Below the pieces are notes generated by a model. The model ran no database searches. It worked only from the letters and a program-made list of their open reading frames with translations, and had not been told where the DNA came from. A DNA stretch of 64,000 bases, taken from NCBI RefSeq assembly GCF_022024035.1, contig NZ_CP091787.1, positions 1,488,001 through 1,552,000 on the forward strand. Direction: 5' to 3'. A program made the translations under genes and the position numbers. This DNA comes from Prevotella sp. E13-17. Lineage in GTDB: Bacteria; Bacteroidota; Bacteroidia; Bacteroidales; Bacteroidaceae. Shown piece by piece: positions 9,207 to 19,778 of this stretch. Within the stretch, counting starts at the first letter, position 1, and every line of letters begins with the position of its first letter.

Positions 9207-10369
9207 AAAATCTCTTGTTAATCGCATTGGCACTCTGCTCGCTGAATGCTCATGCTGCCAAACCTAACGGCAAGTATTACAGGCTTTTCACGCCGCTAAC
9301 ATTCTTTCATGGCGTTTCTGGCAGTCAGCTCTCTATTGCTTCCAGCGACCCCGACGAGGTAAGCCAGGCCATCAATCAGGCGCTGATGAATGTCTATCTG
9401 AAGCGTCCCGATCTGGTGAGGATCACTGAGACCGAGCAGCAGCATGCTGGCACGCTTCGCCAGGACATCATCGATCAGGAAATCGTGCAGACGGCCACTG
9501 TCGTCGAGCAGGCCGAACCCATGCCGTCGGCTCCCGAGGTTGAGAGCGTACAGGTGGATGTGAGCAAGCCCAACTTCTGGAAGTTCCGTGGCGACAGCTA
9601 TCTGCAGTTCATGCAGAACTACGTCAGCAACAATTGGTACAAGGGTGGCGAAAGCAACTACTCGGCAGTGGGTAGTCTGACGCTGGAGGCCAACTATGAC
9701 AACAAGCAGAAGTTCAAGTGGGAGAACAAGTTGGAACTGAAGCTGGGTATGCAGACATCACGAAGCGACAGCCTTCACAAGTTCAAGGCCCACGAGGACC
9801 TGATTCGTTATACTGGCAAGGTGGGACTACAGGCTGCCAAGCGCTGGTACTACACCATGCAGTTGCTGGCCTATACGCAGTTCACTCAGGGCTATCGCGC
9901 CAACGACCCGAAGACGTACTCCGACTTTATGTCGCCGTTCAACCTCAGTCTTGGTCTTGGTCTTGACTACAAGGTTAGCTGGTTGAAAGGTCGCATCACG
10001 GGAACGGTCAACATGTCGCCTCTGGCCATCAACTACCGTTATGTAGATCGCGCCGACCTGGCTGGCAATTTCGGTGTGAAGTTAGACCGCCACACCCATT
10101 CACTGACCGACTTCGGTTCGCAGCTCACTGCTTCGCTTGAGTGGCGCATCAATGATGTGGTGACATGGAAGACGCGTCTCTACAGCTTTTCCAGTTTCCA
10201 TCGCGAGGAGCTTGAGTGGGAAAACACCTTTGCCCTGCGCGTGTCTAAGTACATCTCTGCCAACCTGTTCCTCTTCCCGCGCTTCGATGATAATCGTCAG
10301 CGCGACGACGAGTTAGGCTACTGGCAGTTCAAGGAGTATTCTTCATTAGGCTTCTCCTACAATTTCTAA
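9203..10369 (+). CDS. DUF3078 outer-membrane protein
   Basis: The protein has 388 residues with a signal peptide (MKNLLLIALALCSLNAHA). After a low-similarity N-terminal part it carries the DUF3078 signature: FWKFRGDSYLQFMQN, NNWYKGGESNYS and WENKLELKLGMQ. It ends in a typical beta-barrel terminal strand (FKEYSSLGFSYNF, final Phe). The alternating aromatic/polar strands throughout suggest an outer-membrane barrel. Family members are widespread in Bacteroidetes with no established function. It overlaps the sigma gene by 4 bases, so its synthesis is tied to that factor. A strong terminator follows. Confidence 0.88.
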   Translation: MKNLLLIALALCSLNAHAAKPNGKYYRLFTPLTFFHGVSGSQLSIASSDPDEVSQAINQALMNVYLKRPDLVRITETEQQHAGTLRQDIIDQEIVQTATVVEQAEPMPSAPEVESVQVDVSKPNFWKFRGDSYLQFMQNYVSNNWYKGGESNYSAVGSLTLEANYDNKQKFKWENKLELKLGMQTSRSDSLHKFKAHEDLIRYTGKVGLQAAKRWYYTMQLLAYTQFTQGYRANDPKTYSDFMSPFNLSLGLGLDYKVSWLKGRITGTVNMSPLAINYRYVDRADLAGNFGVKLDRHTHSLTDFGSQLTASLEWRINDVVTWKTRLYSFSSFHREELEWENTFALRVSKYISANLFLFPRFDDNRQRDDELGYWQFKEYSSLGFSYNF

Positions 10370-10406
10370 CAGTCAAGGTCCGACAACTTTATTCGTAGAT
10401 ATATAG

Positions 10407-10439
10407 GGCTGACACCTGCGTTGGGTGTCAGCCTTTTTT
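10407..10439 (+). terminator. Rho-independent terminator after the DUF3078 gene
   Basis: GGCTGACACC and GGTGTCAGCC form a perfect 10-bp stem followed by six T. It ends the operon that contains the sigma factor and the DUF3078 gene. Confidence 0.92.
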
Positions 10440-10500
10440 CTGTCGAAGTCATCGCCGTTGTCCTCTTTTGGGCTCAGTTGCAATTGCTTAGGTTTCGCGA

Positions 10501-10735
10501 TGCTCCCAGAGTCTTGAATTGGCATTTCCAGAGTCTGGAGAGGGTCGTTTTAAGGTCTAAAACCACGTATTCTAAAGTATAGAAGAGGCGTTTCTAAAGT
10601 CTAAAACCGAAGCTATCATTTCTGGCCTAGCCCCTGGATGCTCTACATCCAGCCCTTAGAAGGACCGCATCCAAGGGCTAAAACGACGCGTTCCAGGGGC
10701 TGGATGCGCCACTTCCAGGGGCTGGATGGACATCA
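10501..10735. repeat. Array of imperfect palindromes with 22-base period
   Basis: About ten degenerate units follow each other in non-coding DNA. Each has a centre such as AGTCT or GGGGC flanked by inverted arms (TTCCAGAGTCTGGA, TTTTAAGGTCTAAAA, TTCTAAAGTATAGAA, TTCCAGGGGCTGGATG). Unit centres fall at about 10512, 10534, 10556, 10578 and 10600, then after a step of about 33 at 10632, 10654, 10676, 10698 and 10720. The step is therefore 22 bases throughout, with one offset of half a period. The period is not a multiple of three, so this is not coding. The two last units share TTCCAGGGGCTGGATG exactly. The same unit at the same spacing recurs at 51812-51845. Confidence 0.7.
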
Positions 10736-10831
10736 AAAGTAAAGCTATTGCAACGCAAAAACGAAACTATAACAAGACGAAAGCAGCACTATGACAGTGC
10801 GAAACCGTTCCTATCCCGACCAAGAACAACC

Positions 10832-10877
10832 CCACCACGACTCTCCTGAGGGAAGTGGTAATCCTGTTTTTTCTATC
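10832..10877 (+). terminator. Possible weak terminator in the non-coding gap
   Basis: CCAC and GTGG enclose a small inner hairpin (CTCCTGAGGG) and are followed, after TAATCC, by TGTTTTTT. It is weaker than the other terminators here. If real, it would end a non-coding transcript covering the palindrome array. Confidence 0.3.
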
Positions 10878-10939
10878 TGATTTCTACTTTAATTGATTTC
10901 TATCTAAAGAATCTGCTGAGCCTCTACTGAAATAACAAA

Positions 10940-10978
10940 AAGCGAAAAATAAAGGATTACCCCTATGATTTTTCGCTT
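10940..10978. other. Perfect 11-bp inverted repeat with complementary loop
   Basis: AAGCGAAAAAT (10940-10950) and ATTTTTCGCTT (10968-10978) are exact inverted repeats around a 17-base loop. The loop contains GGATTACC (10954-10961), which is complementary to GGTAATCC at 10857-10864, so an RNA from this region could fold into a pseudoknot. No coding frame covers it. The rest of the gap between 10740 and 11100 shows nothing further. Confidence 0.5.
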
Positions 10979-11101
10979 GAGCCCTCTTTTGTCATCACGT
11001 TGTCCTGTTCTCTAATAGACGTGAATGGTTGTGATTCTCTTTCAAGTCACTGATGATTAAGTCAAGTCAGCCCATCGGAGGCTCTTCTTAATAGGCTAAG
11101 G

Positions 11102-11136
11102 AAAAACAAACCCCCTCTCTTTAGAGAAGGGGGGCT
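11102..11136 (-). terminator. Terminator after trmD (minus strand)
   Basis: On the minus strand a CCCCCCTTCTC/GAGAGGGGG stem with one bulge is followed by TTTGTTTTT. It lies 25 bases beyond the trmD stop. Confidence 0.8.
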
Positions 11137-11160
11137 CTTTTCAGAAATAGAATAAGTAGT

Positions 11161-11841
11161 TTACTGCTCTTTCAGCAGGTCGGGGCGCAAGCGGCGGGTG
11201 CGCTCCATGGCTTGTTCCAATTCCCAGTTTCTTATTTTTGCTTCGTTTCCACTTAGTAGGATGTCGGGTACCTTCCAGCCTTTATAGTCGGCAGGACGTG
11301 TGTAGATGGGAGCTGCAAGCAGGTCGTCCTGAAAGCAGTCTGACAGAGCACTCTGCTCGTCGCCAATCACGCCGGGCACCACGCGCACGATGGCATCGGC
11401 AATCATGGCAGCCACCAGTTCGCCGCCAGTCAGCACAAAGTCGCCAATAGAAATTTCCTTCGTAATCAGGTGATCGCGCACACGTTGGTCTATGCCTTTG
11501 TAGTGGCCAGCCAGAATAATCAGGTTGCCTTTCAGCGACAGCTCGTTGGCCATGTGCTGATCGAAACGCTCGCCGTCGGGTGACGTGAAGATCACTTCGT
11601 CGTAGTTGCGCTCGGCTTTCAGCGCTGTGATGCAACGGTCTATCGGTTCACACTGCATCACCATGCCTGCGCTGCCACCATAGGGGTAGTCGTCCACACG
11701 ACGCCACTTGTCCAGCGTATAATCTCTTAAGTTATGTAATTTTATTTCTGCTAGTCCTTTCTTCTCGGCACGCGCTAAGATGGACTCGTGCACGAAGCCT
11801 TCAAGCATTTCTGGCAGTACTGAAATGATATCTATTCTCAT
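11161..11841 (-). CDS. trmD: tRNA (guanine-37-N1)-methyltransferase
   Basis: TrmD methylates G37 next to the anticodon using S-adenosylmethionine, preventing +1 frameshifting. The 226-residue protein has the usual length and the SPOUT trefoil-knot signature: [13 protein letters not shown] at the N terminus, [23 protein letters not shown], the SAM-binding [11 protein letters not shown], and the linker with the conserved Asp ([11 protein letters not shown]). It starts 2 bases after the stop of the patatin-like gene on the same strand, so both are probably read from the promoter upstream of that gene. Confidence 0.97.
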   Translation of the reverse strand: MRIDIISVLPEMLEGFVHESILARAEKKGLAEIKLHNLRDYTLDKWRRVDDYPYGGSAGMVMQCEPIDRCITALKAERNYDEVIFTSPDGERFDQHMANELSLKGNLIILAGHYKGIDQRVRDHLITKEISIGDFVLTGGELVAAMIADAIVRVVPGVIGDEQSALSDCFQDDLLAAPIYTRPADYKGWKVPDILLSGNEAKIRNWELEQAMERTRRLRPDLLKEQ

Positions 11842-11843
11842 GT

Positions 11844-12698
11844 CTATTTCTCTTTGTAAAAAGCTTTTATACTTTCAATGTATTGTTCTCCGGTGCGAGT
11901 TCCCATGTCATATACCGCCTTCATTTCCTTCGGGTCGTGGGAAATGTGTCCAATCGGTATTTTCGTTTCTGGACGTATCACCATGCACCTGCCCGCAGCC
12001 TCGGCTTGACGAACATAGGCCAGCTGTCTGTTGTACATCTCGTGGCGTGTTTCCATGGCTTTAATCATGTTTGGATATTTCCTAAGTGCAATGCGCATGA
12101 TGGGCATCAGTCGGTTAGGCTTTTTTACGAAGCCTTCGGGTTGCGTCAGCACCACTACGTTGCGCTGGTAGCCCAGTTTTTCGAAGTACTCCAACGGGAT
12201 GGAGTCGCTCACACCGCCATCCAGCAGTTTGATGCCTTCCAGTTCGACGACCTTTGACGCAAGCGGCATGGATGCCGATGCGCGTATCCAGTCGTAGGTG
12301 TCATCGTTCACCTCGTCCAATCGCTTGTAAATAGGAAATCCAGTCTCAACGTCTGTGCATACGGCAAAGAACGTCATTGGGTTCTCGTTGAAGGTCTTGT
12401 CGTCGAACAGGTCATAGCGTGTGGGCACTATGTGGTAGTCAAATTCAGCGTTGAAGTAGTTGCCCGTCTTAAGCCACGATCCGATGCCGCTATAGCGTTT
12501 GTCCTTGGCAAAGCGCATGTTATAGCGGATGGCACGTCCAATCTGTCTCGACTTCATGTTACACCCGAAAGCCGCTCCTGCCGACACGCCAATCAAACCG
12601 TCCGGCCACACCTCGTGGCGCATCATCACGTCGATGATACCTGCAGTGAAGAGCCCTCTCATAGCCCCGCCTTCCAGTACAAGTCCCGTATTATTCAT
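11844..12698 (-). CDS. Patatin-like phospholipase
   Basis: This is a 284-residue intracellular patatin-family lipid acyl hydrolase. It shows the oxyanion loop ([13 protein letters not shown]), the nucleophile elbow GVSAG with catalytic Ser, and the catalytic Asp in LLDGGVSDS, so the Ser-Asp dyad is intact. There is no signal peptide. It belongs to the YjjU-like group by overall pattern ([24 protein letters not shown]). A start four codons upstream is a TTG that overlaps the -7 box, so the ATG at 12698 is chosen. That leaves only about 9 bases between the -7 box and ATG, implying an almost leaderless mRNA. trmD follows 2 bases downstream. Confidence 0.92.
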   Translation of the reverse strand: MNNTGLVLEGGAMRGLFTAGIIDVMMRHEVWPDGLIGVSAGAAFGCNMKSRQIGRAIRYNMRFAKDKRYSGIGSWLKTGNYFNAEFDYHIVPTRYDLFDDKTFNENPMTFFAVCTDVETGFPIYKRLDEVNDDTYDWIRASASMPLASKVVELEGIKLLDGGVSDSIPLEYFEKLGYQRNVVVLTQPEGFVKKPNRLMPIMRIALRKYPNMIKAMETRHEMYNRQLAYVRQAEAAGRCMVIRPETKIPIGHISHDPKEMKAVYDMGTRTGEQYIESIKAFYKEK

Positions 12699-12707
12699 AT
12701 TGAAATG

Positions 12708-12739
12708 CAAAGGTAACTTTTTTTTTTGAGATATGCAAA
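12708..12739 (-). promoter_or_regulatory. Promoter of the patatin/trmD operon
   Basis: On the minus strand TTTG (12739-12736), exactly 20 bases, then TACCTTTG (12715-12708) match the Bacteroidetes -33/-7 consensus. The ATG comes only 9 bases after the -7 box. Confidence 0.8.
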
Positions 12740-12782
12740 TGATTACAGCTAAAAGATAATCATGTTTTCAGGGACTGATCAT

Positions 12783-12814
12783 CCCCCTTCCTTTTGGATA
12801 GGGCAGGGTGGGGG
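12783..12814. repeat. G/C-rich hairpin element in intergenic gap
   Basis: CCCCC (12783) and GGGGG (12810) flank a purine/pyrimidine-biased stretch including GGATAGGGCAGGG. It resembles the short G-rich dispersed elements that give false PHPALS-type peptides in many Bacteroidetes gaps. An 82-codon minus-strand frame across it (12760-13008) runs through the ligA promoter and is not considered real. The remainder of the 12711-13026 gap holds only the two promoters. Confidence 0.3.
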
Positions 12815-12970
12815 CATGGGTGTTCTTTTATGATACGGAAAAGATGGAATAAGTAGAATCTCTTTACGCTGCGCTTATTGGTTGTGAAGGAAGAAAACGG
12901 CAAATTCATGATTAATATGAAAATAGCTTCAAGAAAAGGCAATAAAGGTGGATTAAATATATGATTTAAT

Positions 12971-15686
<2,716 letters not shown>

Positions 15687-15696
15687 CTAATCAACT

Positions 15697-17793
15697 ATGA
15701 CAATGAAGAAAACAATAGTTTGTCTCATGATAAGCGCTCTGATGGCGACGCCAGCCGGTGCTCAGTCGTGGACCGCCGACAATGGAAACGGAACGTTTAC
15801 AAATCCACTGTTCTACGACGAGTTTAGCGATCCCGACATCCTGCGCGTGGGCGATGACTACTATCTGGCAGGCACCACCATGCACACCGTGCCAGGGCTC
15901 GTTATCTTGCACTCAAAAGACCTGGTGAACTGGGAGAATATATCTTACTGCTTTGACCGCTTCGACTTCGGCGATGATGCTTTCTCGCTGAAAAACCACA
16001 AGGAAATCTATGGTCAGGGCATCTGGGCACCCTGCATCCGCTATGCCAACGGTCAATTCTATGTCTTTTCAAATGTCAACGGCAAAGGGCTGCAGTGCTA
16101 CACGGCCAAGGATATACGCGGCCCATGGAAGCATCATAATATGAAAGGCGACATCTACGACCTCGGTGTGCTGTTTGACGACGATGGCAAGGTGTATGCC
16201 ATTCATGGCTATGGCAAGGTGAGATGCACCGAACTGAAGCCCGATATGAGCGGACCTGTAGAGGGCAGCGAGCGTGTCATCATTCCTGAAGGCAACGGTG
16301 TAGGCGAGGGACACCACATGTATAAGATTGATGGGATGTATTATCTCATCTCTACCGACTATAAACCCAATGGCCGTACCCTTTGCTCGCGCTCAAAGAG
16401 CATATGGGGACCCTATGAGACACGTGTCATCACTGCCGACGAGACCTATGGCTATCATGCCGTCTCGCTGACACAGTTGCCTCGTGGCGAGAAGTATCGC
16501 ATCGGGCAAGATGGCACAAAGTTCAAGTTGGGACCGGTGGACCAGAGCGCTACCGCCTGCAGCAATGCCCATCAAGGCGGCATCGTGCAGGCTGCCGATG
16601 GCTCGTGGTGGGCACTGTTCATGCAAGACTTCCACTCGATTGGTCGCACTGTCTGTCTGATGCCGATGACGTGGAAAGACGGATGGCCCATGGTCGGACT
16701 GGAGGGTAACCTGGGACGTGCTCCGCGCACGTGGTTCAAGCCTGCCACCCAGTCAGGAGAGACCTCTGTGGTTGGTGCTCCGTATGACAGAAACGAGAAT
16801 TTCGATGGCAAGGCCTTAGGACGTGTGTGGCAGTGGAACCACAATCCAGACGACCGCAAATGGCAACTGAAAAACGGGCGCCTGCGCTTGCAGTCGATGC
16901 CGGCAGAACAGCTGATGTGGGCACGCAATACGTTGACGCAACGCGTCATTGGTCCGCAGTCGGTGACCACCGTAGAACTCTTTGTCGGTGGAATGAAGGA
17001 TGGCGACGTCTGTGGTCTGGGCAATATCAACGTGCCCTGTTCGTGGATCGGTGTGGTGAAGACGGGAGAGCAGCTGACCTTGCGTTGTTATGAGCAACTG
17101 ACTAACGACACCATTGATCGCCCAGTCTCGTTGCCTCATGGCAAGATATGGCTGCGCTGTCATGGCTACTACGATGACGATAGGTCACAGTATGCCTATA
17201 GTGAGGACGGACAGCACTTCCAGACCATCGGGCGCAAGATGCCGCTCAGCTATCAGCTAATCTCGTTTCAAGGTTCGCGCCATGCCCTCTTCGCATTCAA
17301 CAAAGACAGGAAGAACGGTGGCTATGCCGAGTTTGACAATTTCACCGTAGAGGAGCCTTGTGCCGATCGTAGCGAGAACATCCCCTTCGGCAAGACGTTT
17401 CGTATCATCAACAAGGCCACAGGCCGTCCCGCCATCTGCTTGCCTCACGGCATCCTCTACGACACACGTGCTGCCGATAAGAGCAAGAACACGCAGTTCC
17501 GTCTGGTAGACAAGGGACACGGACAGGTGCTGGTGCAGTGCTTAGACGGCCGATATATCAAGACGTATGGCGAAGGACTGCCTGGCGATGTCCGCTTCAC
17601 GCTTGATGCCACCGAAGCCGAAGTGTTCCTTTGGCAAGACTACCTGAATCACGACTTCATGCTGCTGTCTGTGCGCACACACCAGTATATAGGCAAGAGT
17701 CCTACCACAGGTAGTCCTTATAGTATGGATTATAAAGGTGCAGATCCAGCCCGCAAGAATGGTGCTGTGCTGCACTGGGAAGTAATGGAATAA
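15697..17793 (+). CDS. Secreted GH43 glycosidase (xylosidase/arabinofuranosidase type)
   Basis: The protein has 698 residues with a signal peptide ending in AGAQ. The N-terminal five-bladed propeller has the GH43 acids: Asp in DEFSDPDILRV (base), Asp in DLGVLFDDDGK (pKa modulator) and Glu in VGEGHHMYKIDG (general acid). Next comes a beta-sandwich domain of the GH43_C2/DUF1349 type (NFDGKALGRVWQWNHNP to YAEFDNFTVEE). A further C-terminal domain of about 140 residues has a repeated beta pattern (FRIINKATGRPAICL, VLVQCLDGRYIKTYG, LLSVRTHQYIGK) that looks like a beta-trefoil or fascin-like sugar-binding module. The likely substrate is arabinoxylan or arabinan; no SusC/D genes are near. Two in-frame ATGs (15697 and 15703) are both possible starts. 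Confidence 0.9.
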   Translation: MTMKKTIVCLMISALMATPAGAQSWTADNGNGTFTNPLFYDEFSDPDILRVGDDYYLAGTTMHTVPGLVILHSKDLVNWENISYCFDRFDFGDDAFSLKNHKEIYGQGIWAPCIRYANGQFYVFSNVNGKGLQCYTAKDIRGPWKHHNMKGDIYDLGVLFDDDGKVYAIHGYGKVRCTELKPDMSGPVEGSERVIIPEGNGVGEGHHMYKIDGMYYLISTDYKPNGRTLCSRSKSIWGPYETRVITADETYGYHAVSLTQLPRGEKYRIGQDGTKFKLGPVDQSATACSNAHQGGIVQAADGSWWALFMQDFHSIGRTVCLMPMTWKDGWPMVGLEGNLGRAPRTWFKPATQSGETSVVGAPYDRNENFDGKALGRVWQWNHNPDDRKWQLKNGRLRLQSMPAEQLMWARNTLTQRVIGPQSVTTVELFVGGMKDGDVCGLGNINVPCSWIGVVKTGEQLTLRCYEQLTNDTIDRPVSLPHGKIWLRCHGYYDDDRSQYAYSEDGQHFQTIGRKMPLSYQLISFQGSRHALFAFNKDRKNGGYAEFDNFTVEEPCADRSENIPFGKTFRIINKATGRPAICLPHGILYDTRAADKSKNTQFRLVDKGHGQVLVQCLDGRYIKTYGEGLPGDVRFTLDATEAEVFLWQDYLNHDFMLLSVRTHQYIGKSPTTGSPYSMDYKGADPARKNGAVLHWEVME

Positions 17794-17794
17794 A

Positions 17795-19753
17795 ATGATT
17801 TCTGTAGAAAATTTAAAAGTAGAGTTTGGTGTCAAACCGTTGTTTTCAGATGTAAGCTTTGTGGTCAACGACCGCGACCGCATTGCCCTGGTGGGCAAGA
17901 ATGGTGCTGGCAAATCGACCATGCTGAAGATGCTGTGCGGGCTGGAGCAGCCCACCGCTGGACAGGTCAGCGTGCCTGCCGACACCACGATTGGCTACCT
18001 GCCACAGGTGATGGTACTTCAGGATAATACGACAGTTAGGGAAGAGGCGCAGAAAGCCTTTGCCGACATCCAGAAGATTGCTGCCCGTATAGAGCGCATG
18101 GAGAAGCAGCTCAACGAGCGTACAGACTATGAGAGTGAGGAATATATGGCATTGGTAGAGAAATTTACCAGTGAACATGAGCGCTACCAGATGTTGGGCG
18201 CCGAGGGCTACGAGGCCGAGATCGAGCGCACGCTGATGGGACTGGGCTTCGACCGCACAGACCTGGACCGTCCGACCCGTGAGTTCTCGGGCGGATGGCG
18301 TATGCGTATCGAGTTGGCCAAGATACTGCTTCGCCGACCCGACGTGCTGTTGCTCGACGAACCTACCAACCACCTTGACATCAACTCCATCCAGTGGCTG
18401 GAACAGTTTCTTAGTCATTCGCCGAGTGCCGTCGTGCTGGTCAGTCACGACCGCGCGTTCATCAACAACGTGACCAACCGCACGCTGGAAATCGCTTGCG
18501 GCAAGGTGGTGGACTATCGGGTGAAGTACAACGAGTATGTCACCCTGCGCCAGGAACGCCGCGAACAGCAGATGCGAGCCTATGAGAACCAGCAGAAGGA
18601 AATCAGCGAGATGAAAGCCTTCATCGAGCGCTTCCGCTATCAGGCCACCAAAGCCGTACAGGTGCAACAGAAAGTGAAGCAGCTGGAGAAGATCGTACCC
18701 GTCGAGATTGACGAGATCGATAACTCGGCCCTGCACCTGAAGTTTCCGCCCTGTCTGCGCAGTGGCGACTATCCTGTGATTTGTGAAGACGTGAAGAAGA
18801 CCTACGACCATGTGGTCTTCGACCATGTAAATCTCACGATCAAGCGTGGAGAGAAGGTGGCGTTCGTGGGCAAGAACGGTGAAGGCAAGTCCACGCTCGT
18901 GAAATGTATCATGGGCGAGATTCCCTTCGAAGGAAACCTCAAGGTGGGACACAACGTGCAGATAGGCTATTTTGCGCAAAACCAGGCGCAACTGCTCGAC
19001 GAGTCGCTGACTGTGTTTCAGACCATCGACCATGTGGCAAAGGGCGAAGTGCGCTTGAAGATCAACGACATACTCGGTGCCTTCATGTTTGGTGGCGAAG
19101 CCAGCGACAAGCGCGTCAAAGTGCTCAGTGGTGGCGAGCGCAGTCGTCTGGCTATGATTCGACTACTGCTTGAGCCCGTCAACCTGCTGATTCTCGACGA
19201 GCCGACAAACCACTTGGACATGCCGTCGAAGGATGTGCTGAAAGAAGCAATCAAGGCATTCGACGGTACGGCTATCATCGTGAGTCACGACCGTGAGTTC
19301 CTTGACGGACTGGTGAGCAAGGTCTATGAGTTTGGCGGCGGAAAGGTGCGTGAGCACCTGGGTGGCATCTATGACTTCCTGCAGTCGAAAGAGTCTCAGA
19401 CACAGGTGAAAGGCGATACGATAGACGCCTATTTCGAAAAAGGAAAGAAGACCAAGGAAGTTCCAAAGGCTGCCGAAGTTTCCACTGCCAAGGGTGGCTC
19501 CTATGCTGCCCACAAAGAACTGCAGAAGCAGCTGAAAAAAGCCGAACGTGCCGTAGAAGAGAGTGAGAAGAAAATCAGCAAGTTTGAATTGCGTCTGAAA
19601 GAGCTGGACGCACTGCTGTGCGATCCCAAGAATGCAGCCGACATGACCTTGGTCACGGAATACACAGATACAAAGAAGGGAATGGACGAGGAGGTGGAGC
19701 GCTGGGAGAAACTCTCCGAGGAACTGGAACAATTACAAACTAATCAAGCATGA
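17795..19753 (+). CDS. ABC-F family ATPase (Uup/EttA-like)
   Basis: The protein has 652 residues with two ABC domains and no membrane segments, so it belongs to the ABC-F class that binds the ribosomal E site. ABC1 has Walker A GKNGAGKST, signature FSGGWRMR and Walker B LLLLDEPTNHLD. ABC2 has GKNGEGKST, LSGGERSR and LILDEPTNHLD. The two are joined by the charged ABCtran linker (MRAYENQQKEISEMKAFIERF) expected of ABC-F proteins. A C-terminal coiled coil (KELQKQLKKAERAVEESEKK) follows, as in Uup-type members. It could be a housekeeping translation factor; nothing indicates an antibiotic-resistance ABC-F. It starts one base after the GH43 stop codon. Confidence 0.93.
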   Translation: MISVENLKVEFGVKPLFSDVSFVVNDRDRIALVGKNGAGKSTMLKMLCGLEQPTAGQVSVPADTTIGYLPQVMVLQDNTTVREEAQKAFADIQKIAARIERMEKQLNERTDYESEEYMALVEKFTSEHERYQMLGAEGYEAEIERTLMGLGFDRTDLDRPTREFSGGWRMRIELAKILLRRPDVLLLDEPTNHLDINSIQWLEQFLSHSPSAVVLVSHDRAFINNVTNRTLEIACGKVVDYRVKYNEYVTLRQERREQQMRAYENQQKEISEMKAFIERFRYQATKAVQVQQKVKQLEKIVPVEIDEIDNSALHLKFPPCLRSGDYPVICEDVKKTYDHVVFDHVNLTIKRGEKVAFVGKNGEGKSTLVKCIMGEIPFEGNLKVGHNVQIGYFAQNQAQLLDESLTVFQTIDHVAKGEVRLKINDILGAFMFGGEASDKRVKVLSGGERSRLAMIRLLLEPVNLLILDEPTNHLDMPSKDVLKEAIKAFDGTAIIVSHDREFLDGLVSKVYEFGGGKVREHLGGIYDFLQSKESQTQVKGDTIDAYFEKGKKTKEVPKAAEVSTAKGGSYAAHKELQKQLKKAERAVEESEKKISKFELRLKELDALLCDPKNAADMTLVTEYTDTKKGMDEEVERWEKLSEELEQLQTNQA

Positions 19754-19778
19754 AGAGTTATTTTATTGATAAAACAAC

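Noticed and set aside
10501..10735. CRISPR array
   Set aside because: The units are degenerate palindromes without identical repeats or unique spacers of constant length, and no cas genes are present in the window.
17846..19033. 395-codon minus-strand open frame inside the ABC-F gene
   Set aside because: It is antisense to conserved Walker and signature motifs of a certain gene.
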